Part shown: in pieces, positions 24,901-32,679 of the stretch
How the letters are laid out: every line of letters starts with the position of its first letter
How positions within the stretch are numbered: the stretch's first letter is position 1
Translations under genes and position numbers: made by a program
NCBI RefSeq assembly: GCF_025602895.1
Contig: NW_026516431.1
Location: forward strand, 1-44,480
Source of the DNA: Polychytrium aggregatum
Taxonomy: Eukaryota; Chytridiomycota; Chytridiomycetes; Polychytriales
Length of the DNA stretch: 44,480 nt
Direction of reading: 5' to 3'
The notes under the pieces: model-generated
Told to the model about the DNA's origin: nothing
The model's input: only the letters and a program-made list of their open reading frames with translations
Database searches by the model: none

Positions 24901-25724
24901 GTCGTGAGCACGGACCTTATCGACACCGTAGGATACGTCTCCGGCGAAGGAGGACGGATATCCATTTGGGCAGCGAAAATGTCGAGCTTGTCTTCCCGTG
25001 CAAGACGGAGAAGACTCGCCGCATTAACGAGCTCAATGTCGGGCGAAGATAAAGCCGTTGGCTCTTCAGAAAGCGAAGCAGAGTCAAGGCGGGAAGAAAG
25101 GGAAGGCGAAGTGCCAAAGGAGGGAACCGGTGTAAGGGAAGGACCGGAGGGAGGAGTCAAAGGCGAAGTGCCCGAAGGGGGAGGCGAATAGCCGGAAGGG
25201 GACGAAGTGTCCAAGGAGGAAGCAGAGACATCCGCGAGGATGTGTCCATCAGCAAGGCAAGAGGGATCGGAGAACGAAAGGGAGAGGGACTTCCAATTGA
25301 CAACTGGATTATGCAAGCGCATCCAGGGAAGACCAAGAGTGATGGGAGTGGTGGAGAGTCGAGTCACAAGAAAAGAAATCGACTCGGTGTGGGAACCAAT
25401 GGTCAACGTCACAGGAACGGTTTGGAAACGAATGAAACCGGCCGAAGAACCATCAGCAAGGGAAACGGAGTAGGGAGTAGAAAGAGGGATAAGAGAGAGT
25501 TTATGGAGATCCGCAAAGGCAGGATCAATGAGGGCAAGAGCGGTGCATCCATCATCAATAAAGACAGAAAGGGAGATGGAGACCGGGCCAGAAAGACTCA
25601 TGACGACAAGGGTGGCCGGAAGAAGAAGCTTATCGTCCGATAATGACGAGTCAGAGGGGGAAGATGTTCGTATCGCCGAACAGACCACCTCGCTTACTTG
25701 CGAGGTGCTGCTCGGCTGTGGGCA
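21909..25724 (-). CDS. pol: C1 Pol (-1 frame), with a Leu-to-Pro change in a reverse transcriptase core motif
   Basis: Residues counted from 25784. A protease-like domain (about 65-165) has VFIDDGCTALALID, so the active-site triplet is DDG (77-79) instead of DSG or DTG; TLGLPWMRLHNP (149) matches the C-terminal protease motif. Reverse transcriptase: LCVDYRGLN (407), YLDD (507-510). The PFGLxNAP motif reads PFGPSNAP (Pro481) here but Leu in C2. RNase H: PDASDFALG (655), SDHQN (726). Integrase: zinc finger H867, H874, C904, C907; D937, D997, E1033; GPF (1169-1171); chromodomain 1228-1262. The frame is otherwise open. The Pro481 change could abolish activity in this copy. Confidence 0.94.
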   Translation of the reverse strand, partial: CPQPSSTSQVSEVVCSAIRTSSPSDSSLSDDKLLLPATLVVMSLSGPVSISLSVFIDDGCTALALIDPAFADLHKLSLIPLSTPYSVSLADGSSAGFIRFQTVPVTLTIGSHTESISFLVTRLSTTPITLGLPWMRLHNPVVNWKSLSLSFSDPSCLADGHILADVSASSLDTSSPSGYSPPPSGTSPLTPPSGPSLTPVPSFGTSPSLSSRLDSASLSEEPTALSSPDIELVNAASLLRLAREDKLDIFAAQMDIRPPSPETYPTVSIRSVLTTKVYAESGTPVDSRGVPLKYNEFGDVFSLKSDPPSSLPPHRPYDLSIEFVRTEDGKEPRLPKPGKVYPLSPAEESALSEYLTNALARGWISKSSSPVGAPCFFVKKPNGGLRLCVDYRGLNAITKKNRYPLPLFQDLLDKLSSARVFSHLDLPDAYHLVRVKKGDEWKTAFVCKSGSYEYNVIPFGPSNAPAAFQFFMNDIFSDLLGVCVVIYLDDILIFSKDPLEHEEHVKLVLSRLREHSLKVNPAKCSFDLSEVDFLGMIISADGIKMDPAKVEAVSLWPVPSSARDIQVFIGFANFYRRFVKDFSALARPLTSLTTKSSTFSWSPEAQEAFDSLKRSFTSAPILRYFDFSKPAVIEPDASDFALGAVLSQFDPDGALHPVAFHSRQFRPAEVNYDTHDKELLAIVDSFTAWRHYLMAADPDHPTLVFSDHQNLTRFTSASQLSRRQFRWAQFLSDFAFRIYHRPGRLNTKADALSRRSDFEIKPGDSLHSTNFLQLFESISLDSITVIGSNPDFLSEIRAATLSCSLLSDFNAKRLDGDYSFRDGLLYFKDLIVVPSPELQLKVFEQRHCSAAAGHFGLAKTVELISRDFHWPRLRKSVRRFIANCEACQRAKPSRHSPYGLLHPLPVPSERWWDLSMDFITDLPPSNGFDSIFVVKDRLSKQAHFVPTTKTVTGEQTAELFLSHIFRLHGCPRSIVSDRGTQFTSAFWRRFNELLKTKISLSSAFHPETDGSTEVLNQVIEQYLRIHCNYLQDDWTLHLPLAEFTYNNSENTSTGMTPFFAVHGHHPIFDPSIIRDPSVVPSAEERVDRLQTVLEDLKANLRVAQESYTLQANKSRLPTPDISVGDLVFLDRRHIRTLRPSNKLDQKKLGPFKVLRRINPVAFELKLPSTLKVHPVFHVSLLEPRTKDIVPEFTQPEPPPILVDSQEEFEVETVLDSRLFRGRLQYLVQWKGYSETDRSWEPAANVSHATDLVADFHLRYPSKPKATPGVRR

Positions 25725-25730
25725 TTTCCC
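25675..25730 (-). promoter_or_regulatory. C1 -1 frameshift signal: GGGAAAT plus two-part stem
   Basis: Gag codons TCG GGA AAT give G-GGA-AAT (25724-25730). After a 7-nt spacer, GCCGA pairs with TCGGC (25712-25716, 25675-25679), and inside it CACCTCGC pairs with GCGAGGTG (25700-25707, 25686-25693). The gag stop lies at the edge of the inner hairpin loop. Pol in the -1 frame is open across the site. Confidence 0.87.
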
Positions 25731-26647
25731 GAGTTCCGTTTGACCAGAACCGGGCACTGCTGAACATCGCGACTGCCGGGACAAGACTTTTCCCCGCAGT
25801 ACAGGCAGAGACCCTGCTCACGACGTCGCTTTTTCTCGACGTCGGAGAGCTTAGCAGGGCGGACCGAGACAGAGTCAAGGTCCATGGGAGTGGGTGCAGA
25901 AGAGGAGGAAGAAGAAACATGCGCGGGAGAATGGTGGTGATGGGGAGCAGAGCGAGAAGAAGGAGGAGGAGGTTGGGAACGGGAGGAGATCTTGAGACGA
26001 TGGAGGGCATCGTCGTACTCGACCGCTGCCTTGATCAACTCAGGCAGGGAAGCGGGAGCGGGGCGGAGACCGATGAGGTGGAACTTGACCTCAGACTTCA
26101 AACCCTCCTTGAAGAAGTGCATCTTGGTGGGTTCATCAGTCTGGACGCGGGCGGCGAGCTGGACGAAGCGGGTGGCGAAGGCTTGGCAGGACTTGAGCTG
26201 GACCAAGCGCTTGAGGTCGTTCAAGGCCTTATCTTGCGAGGAGGCCGTGTCCTCACCGAAGGTCGACTTGAGGGCAACTTCAAAATCCGCGAAGGAAGCC
26301 GGGAAGCGGTTGGCCATGTAGAAGGCGGCCTCGTACCACTTGAAGGCTTCACCGCGGAGGAAGGAGGTGGCGTACAGGACCTTCTGGCGCTCGGGCGCGA
26401 AGAAGGCAGGATCGGCGAGGAAAACCAGGTGGCACTGGGCGAGGAAGGCCGTCGTTTCATCGCGGGAACCTAGGAACTCCTTGGGCTTGTTGACCTGGTA
26501 GACCTGGCGGGGAGCGGCGGCGGGAGCTTGCAGATCTTGGATCTGACGATGGAGAGCAGCGTTCTGGGTCATGAGGGCGTTCATACGCTCCTCCATGCGC
26601 GCCAGATACGCGTTGAGGTCTGCAGGGGGTGCAGCAGGCTCAGCCAT
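25694..26647 (-). CDS. gag: C1 Gag, 317 aa
   Basis: Starts at the ATG at 26647 (MAEPAAPPADLNAYLARM), with an N-terminal coiled-coil-like segment (ERMNALMTQNAALHRQIQDL). Capsid-like region at about 50-215 (KVLYATSFLRGEAFKWYEAA). A Ser/His/Pro-rich linker follows. The C-terminal knuckle is atypical: C281-X2-C284-X4-C289-X8-C298, with Cys where retroviral knuckles have His. An upstream in-frame extension has only a TTG start and is part of the leader. Different from B and D Gag. Confidence 0.93.
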   Translation of the reverse strand: MAEPAAPPADLNAYLARMEERMNALMTQNAALHRQIQDLQAPAAAPRQVYQVNKPKEFLGSRDETTAFLAQCHLVFLADPAFFAPERQKVLYATSFLRGEAFKWYEAAFYMANRFPASFADFEVALKSTFGEDTASSQDKALNDLKRLVQLKSCQAFATRFVQLAARVQTDEPTKMHFFKEGLKSEVKFHLIGLRPAPASLPELIKAAVEYDDALHRLKISSRSQPPPPSSRSAPHHHHSPAHVSSSSSSAPTPMDLDSVSVRPAKLSDVEKKRRREQGLCLYCGEKSCPGSRDVQQCPVLVKRNSGNAHSRAAPRK

Positions 26648-26704
26648 CGGATCGACGAGGGAAAGAGAGGCGAAAGAAGAAGAAAGGCCGGGAAGCCAAG
26701 AGGG

Positions 26705-26716
26705 AGCGTTCAAAAT
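26705..26716 (-). other. C1 self-primer binding site
   Basis: Plus strand AGCGTTCAAAAT, two bases from the LTR, equals the predicted first 12 nt of the transcript (26915-26926, A at 26926; TATA T at 26965, 39 nt away), so the sense strand here is complementary to it. Confidence 0.85.
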
Positions 26717-26718
26717 GA

Positions 26719-27509
26719 TGTTAGAGTCCGAAGGGGACTCAACGGCAAAAGAAGAAGTGAGCTCGAAGTGAGCTCAGGGAAGGCAAGGGTAAAGTCCGAA
26801 GTGGACTCGGAGAGGGAGCGAGGGAAGCAAAGATCCGTTCAAGATAAGACTAGTCTCGAAATGAGACGTGAGGAACACTCAGAGAATAAAGTAGAAGGCA
26901 CTTTATTTAGTCCTATTTTGAACGCTGGGGTTCGACTACACATCGCGGGGGTCAGGCTATTTATAGACAAGTCCGGACTTGGCAGCGAAGGGCGGCCAAG
27001 GGAGGGAAAAGTGGGCGATCGAGCAGGGCGAAGGGGGCGATGCACGAACGAGGGCCGAGAAGGACCACCGAGACAGGCAGAGAACCAAAGCGAGGGAGGC
27101 GCAAGCAAAAGCGAAGCACCTGGCAGGAGAAACGTGCAAAGGCGAAGCAATGTGACTCAACGTCCAAGAAGCGGATTGGTCAAGTATAAGGTTGGGGCAA
27201 ATGCATGCGAGATGAACAAGAGATCGGGGCGGTCAGGCAGGTCATGAGTCACCGGTGGTGGGACACATGACCGGCAGCCGAATTGCAACCAATCGCAGCA
27301 AGGCGCGTGCACAAACAAACCGGCGCGTGCGAAGAAGACAAAGGAAGCGGAGCAGCGCGGGGAAACGGAAGTGCGGAAGGAGCGGAAATGGCAGGCAAAA
27401 GGCGGAAAATTGGAGGGGAACTGCAAAGCTACACACAAACAAACAGAAAGGCAAAAGAACAGCCAAGTGTGCAGTCAAAGTGGAGAACAAGCAGAAGCTA
27501 TCCCTAACA
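26719..27509 (-). repeat. C1 5' LTR
   Basis: 791 bp, looks identical to 21106-21896. Followed by the CTTTC target copy. Confidence 0.95.
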
Positions 27510-30500
27510 CTTTCCGCGCACGAACTTGGAGTCTAAGATCTCTTCGACCTCCCACTCCAAGTTCCCATCGATGACCACCGCAGGGGGCGGCGCTTGCACC
27601 CGACCCGGAAGCGAGTTCTTCTTGTAGGGCTCAAGAAGAGACACATGGAACACCGGGTGCACCTTTATGTCCTTTGGCAAGTCCAGGCGGAAAGCCAATG
27701 TCCCGACGGCCTCGAGGATGGTGAATGGTCCAATCCTCTGGTAATCCAGCTTCTTGCTTGGGCGAGTGGTGCTGATGTTACGAGTCAGCACCCAGACTTG
27801 ATCGCCCGGACGCAAGTCGGGAGCCTGGGACCTCCGGAGATCTGAGAAGTGCTTGTAGTCAGACTTTGCCTTCTCAAGATTCTCCTTCAACAGTGCCAGG
27901 TTCCGCTGGAGATGTTCAACCCTCTCCGTGGCAGAGGGAACATCAGGGCCGCCAGCGACAACGGGGACTTCGAACCTTGGGTGGAACCCATAGGTTGCCA
28001 AGAATGGCGAGGCATGTGTTGACGAGTTCTCGAGGTTATTGTAAGAGAACTCGGCCAACGGCAGCAGCTCGGCCCAGTCATCTTGCTGATACGACGTGTA
28101 ACAGCGCAGGTATTGGTTGATGACCTGGTTGACCCTCTCAGTCTGTCCATCGGTCTGGGGATGGAAGGCCGTGGACAGACTGGTTTGGATCCCGAGCTGC
28201 GTGCAGAGTGCCTTCCAGAACCGAGAGGTGAACTGACTTCCTCGGTCTGAAACCACTGTGTCGGGGAGGCCATGGAGACGAAAGACATTGTCGAGGAACA
28301 GTGACGCAGTCTCCTCCGCCGACGGCAGTGAACGCCAGGACATAAAGTGTGCCATCTTTGTGAGGCTGCATACCACCACAAAGATGCAGGTGTGACCCTT
28401 GGACTTTGGCAGATCAGTGATAAAGTCCATGGTCAGTGTCCCCCAGGGTCGATCGGCTGTCTGGAGTGGCAACAGGAACCCAAACGGCTTGTGTCGCGGA
28501 GCTTTCGAGCGTGCACAGGTGTCGCACGTCGAGACGTACTCTTTGACATCTTTCCGATAGGTTTGCCACCAAAACTGTCGCGATACCAGAGCCAGAGTCC
28601 GTCGGATGCCTGGATGACCCACAGCGACTGGGTCATGGCACGACTTGAGCGCCGGAACTCGGCACGACTCTGGGACCACAATCCTGTTCTGGAAGGTGAG
28701 GTACTGGCCATTCCAGACGAACTTCGGGTCACGACGGTATTTGTCTAGACCGGGATCCCGAGCCTGCTCTTCGGCTATGAGCTGCAGCAAATCCACAGGG
28801 TCACTGCGACTTGCAACCGAAGAGCGGGCGTCTCTGCTTCGGAGCACGCGTATCACCGCGGCAGGATCGAGAAGCAGAGGCGGATCCCTCGACACGGAGG
28901 CCGACGAAGGGATGTAGTCCGAGCGACGAGACAGGGCATCGGCCTTGCCGTTCCTCGCACCAGGACGGTACTGGATGCGGATGTCGAACCGAGACAAGAA
29001 CTGGGACCACCGTGCATGACGCTGGTTTAGGATGCGAGCCGTTGCCAGGTACTCCAAGTTCTTGTGATCGGTCAGAACGGCAACGGGATGCTGGGCGCCT
29101 TCGAGGTAGTGTCGCCACGCCTCGAAAGCCTCCTTGATCGCCAACAGCTCTTTCTCGTATATGCTGTAGTTACGTTCAGCATTCGAGAGTGTCCGCGAAT
29201 GGAACGAGCAAGGATGAAGGCGATCATCAGCACCCCGCTGGGAGAGCACGCATCCAAGCGCAAAGTCCGACGCATCTGACTCTACGACGAACGGCTTGGA
29301 TGGGTCCGGATGCACCAGAACGGGCTCCGAAACGAAGGCATCCTTCAAGGATCTGAATGCTTTATCGGCTTCGCGGGACCACTGGAAGCCATGCGTCTTC
29401 CGGAAGAGCCGAGTCATGGGCCCCGCGATCTTTGCGTATCCATCGATGAAGCGTCGATAGAAGTTCGCAAACCCGACAAAGGATCGAAGATCCGAGATGT
29501 TGCGCGGTATGGGCCAATCCAAGATCGCAGAGAGCTTGGATCGCTCCATACCGATGCCCTCGGGCGAGACCATGAAACCAAGGAACGAGACCGAGGTTTT
29601 GGAGAACTCGCACTTCTCCAGCTTGCAATACAGCTTTGCAGCTCGGAGCTTCGAGAGGACCTGCTTGACGTGCTCTACATGCTGCGACGGATCAGCACTG
29701 TAGATCAAGATATCGTCAAGATACGCAATTGCGAACTGGTCCAACTCGGTGCGCAGGACGTCGTTGATGAAGTGCTGGAACGTCGCTGGCGCGTTGGTGA
29801 GCCCAAAGGGCATCACCAAGTACTCGAAGTGCCCATATCGAGTACGGAAAGCTGTCTTCCACTCGTCCCCGGAGCGGATGCGCAGCAGATTGTAGGCTCC
29901 ACGAAGGTCCAGCTTAGTGAACACCTTCGCGCCTCGAAGTCGGTCCAGCAGCTCGCCGATCAGCGGTAAAGGGTAACGGTTCTTTACCGTGATACCGTTC
30001 AGTGCGCGGTAGTCAACGCAAAGACGAAGTGAGCCGTCCTTCTTCTTGACGAAGAGGATTGGTGAGCCTGCTGGGGACGACGAAGGACGAACGAATCCCT
30101 TGGCAAGATTCTCGTCGAGATAGTCACGCAGAGCGTGAAGTTCGGGCTCGGACAGTGAGTACAGAGGCCCGAACTTTGGCGACTTGCCCGGCTCCAAGTC
30201 AATGGGGCAGTCATAAGGGCGATGCGGAGGCAAGGAGTCAGCTTCCTGTTTAGAGAAAACAGACAGGAAGTCCTTGTACTCCGCAGGCACTTCGACAGTC
30301 GCAGTGCTCGGCTCGTCAGTGGGCAGGACATGGACCTGAAAGATGGTCAGGGGTTGCGTTCCATGCCTGCATGCATCCAAAGACTCGCGCATCGAGCGGT
30401 AATCAATGCTGCAGACGCGGAGAGGAGCGTCCGAGCTGAGAGGAGGGGCGTGGACAAGGTCAGAATAATGTTCGACGGTTACTTTATTCTGAACAATGTC

Positions 30501-31439
30501 CGAAGAACAAACAACAGGAGGAGGTACATCAAGGAGGGAAAGAGAACTGACAACAGAAGAAGGGGTTTGGGAAGAGCGAAGGGGTTCGGGAGGAACAAGA
30601 CAAGAAGGGGAAGACGAAGGTGGGAGCGTAGGAGAGGAGCTTAGATCAATCAAAGGAGTGGAATCATCAAGAAGGGGAGTGACATTGGAGGAAGTGGAGC
30701 AAGACGAAAGAGAAGTAGTGCATGGAGAGGGGTCGGAATCAACAGAAGGAGGGAGACAAAGAAGACCGCGAGACCAGACAATCTTGGGCTCGGCGGTGCG
30801 CAACCAAGGAAAGCCAAGGATAAGTGGTTGATGTGGAGACCTGATCACATCGAACCGAAGGCGTTGCGAGACGTCCCCGAGAATCACCTCGAGTGGAGCA
30901 GTCTCGCGGAGGATGGGGCCAGACGACAGCGGCTTACCATCCACGCCTTCCACTGCCAAGGGCGAAGCCTTGGAGCAGGTGGGGACAGAGTGTCGAGCAA
31001 CAAAGTCCTCGTCGATAAAGTTGCCAGAGGCACCAGAATCGACAAGTCCTTCGCACGACAGAGAATCACCAGAAGGAAGACGAACAGCGACGGGAACAAC
31101 CAACGAGCAACGACGAACAGACGAAACACAAGACTTTGGTTCGGTACCAGCTTCGGCACCAGGGTTGCGGCTAGCACAGACAGTTAACTTTGCCGAGGGT
31201 TGGCAGGACAGCTCAGGTATTTGCACCTGTGGATGAGGTGCAGTTCCCAGTGACACCAGAGGTGCCACGGGTACTATGCCAGAGCTGAGAGTGTCCGCCG
31301 GTCCAGAGGCAAGGCGAAGCTGTCCGCACATCACTGCTTCCCCAGTACTTACCAAAGGCACCTTACCAATGTCTTCACTTTCGGAAGGCGGTGGGCACGG
31401 CTCCGGTTCAAGGCCTTCACTTAGAACCGGGCCTGGTCG
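27510..31439 (-). pseudogene. pol: B3 pol, main part, lacking its C-terminal end
   Basis: Protease, reverse transcriptase, RNase H and integrase as in B1, with the same Cys variant (28368-28370). The frame breaks in the chromodomain after FVRGK, where C1 begins; the next codons are read from the C1 LTR. Up to the break no residue differs from B1. Confidence 0.93.
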
Positions 31440-31445
31440 TTTCCC
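31403..31445 (-). promoter_or_regulatory. B3 -1 frameshift signal
   Basis: GGGAAAC (31439-31445), 8-nt spacer and the same stem-loop as B1 (31403-31430). Confidence 0.88.
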
Positions 31446-32294
31446 GAACTGAAGTCTTGCACTTCTCCATCTTCGTAAACGATGGTGCGGATGATCCTCG
31501 GGCCGGGAGGTCCAGGGGGCGGTCCGGTAGCTCTGGTAGATCCAAACTTGACGGGGCAGTTTCGTACCAAGTGGCCCTTCTTGCCACAGTACAGGCAGAG
31601 TCCAAAGCGGCGGCGGCGTTGTTTCTCCTCGGCGGTCAGGGGTCCAGAGACGGCAGAGTCCACTTGCATGGGCTCGGAAACAATGTAGGAGGGGTGCGGC
31701 GGAGCGAGGACGGGCGCGGGAGCGATGGCGGGAACGGCAGCGGAGGCGGAACCAAAGGCGAACTGGGAAGACCGGTAGCGGGCAGGCGTGCTTCGGCGCT
31801 CTTGACGGCGCTCGCGGATTCGTGCATCGAGCTCGTTACAAAGCTCGATGTACTCCTCCAGATCTCGTGGCAGAGGGCGAACTCGCGAAAGTTCGTCTCT
31901 GACATCATCCGACAAGCCAAGTCGGAAGAACGAGATCTTTGCACCGTCGTTCCAAGTCGTATCGGCGGCAATACGAAGGAACTCGGATGCATAGACTGCG
32001 CACGGGCGGTTGCCCTGAGACAGTGTGGTGATCACTGACTCGGCAGTCCTGGCCCGATCAGGGTCGTCAAACACTTTGGAAAAGCGTTCTAGGAAATCGC
32101 CAAAAGAGTTGAGTCGGGGATCACCCATCTCAAGCATCGGAGTCGCCCACTGGAGAGCCGGTCCAGTGAGCAGACTAATGACGAATCCGACCTTAATCGG
32201 GTCAGCAGGGAACCGGTGGGGCTGCATTCGTATATACAGTTTGCACTGATTTACGAATGCCCGGAACCCTTGCCGGTTACCGTCGTAACGGTCC
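31421..32294 (-). pseudogene. gag: B3 gag, 5'-truncated by D
   Basis: Encodes Gag from DRYDGNRQGF (residue 36) to the stop. The first 35 codons are displaced by D and should lie beyond the window. The apparent start at 32347 is inside the D LTR and is not genuine. Zinc knuckle intact. Confidence 0.92.
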
Positions 32295-32679
32295 TGTGAG
32301 GACCACGACAAGCAACGACACTGGACGACCAGGTGCTTGGCGAACAACGATAAGCTATATTACGACTTATCAGATAACAACAAGTGTTGTTCGAACTGCA
32401 GATACAAAATGGGTGCAAGAAAGGAGGGGCTTTATAGCCAAGAGGGAAACCGAAGGGCGAAAGTGGGCGAGAGGGGTGGAGCGACAAACGAGGGACGAGA
32501 TGGGGGTGCGAGGGAGGCGGAGCTGCTAGAGAGAGGGGCGAAGCACAGCGCAGTCGGAGGCGAAGTAAGAGTCATCGGCGCCAGCCAATCAGGGAATACA
32601 CGCCAAGACAAACAAACATGACTCACGGTGCATCACGCGCAGCAGTCCACACGTGTTCCCAACGTGCATGATCATCACA
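32295..32679 (-). repeat. D 3' LTR
   Basis: 385 bp, sense TGTGATGATC...CCTCACA. TATAAAG (T at 32436), predicted start A at 32397 (AGTTCGAACAAC), 39 nt apart. No exact AATAAA; AATATA lies downstream. It differs from the 5' LTR by two single-base indels in the visible part. Confidence 0.93.

Larger units (their letters stand above)
21106..27509 (-). mobile_element. Element C copy 1 (C1), chromovirus, 6404 bp
   Basis: Two 791-bp LTRs (21106-21896, 26719-27509) that encode identical shadow frames and look identical, with a CTTTC duplication (21101-21105, 27510-27514). Contains gag (25694-26647) and pol (21909-25724) in the -1 frame. It is inserted in the chromodomain of B3. The LTRs differ from those of C2 (for example GCTGGGGTTCG versus GCTAAGGTTCG), so C1 and C2 come from different source copies. 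Confidence 0.96.
20930..32294 (-). mobile_element. Element B copy 3 (B3), partial, split by C1 and cut by D
   Basis: Internal parts at 20930-21105 and 27510-32294, with C1 (21106-27509) between. The C1 target copy CTTTC occurs at 21101-21105 and 27510-27514. The 5' end of B3 (first part of gag, leader, 5' LTR) is cut by the D LTR at 32295 and should reappear beyond the window after D. Discounting C1 plus one target copy (6409 bp) keeps the pol frame. Confidence 0.92.

Noticed and set aside
31421..32347. Gag-like frame with an unusual N-terminus (MFAKHLVVQCRC)
   Set aside because: The N-terminus is D LTR sequence fused to truncated B3 gag.
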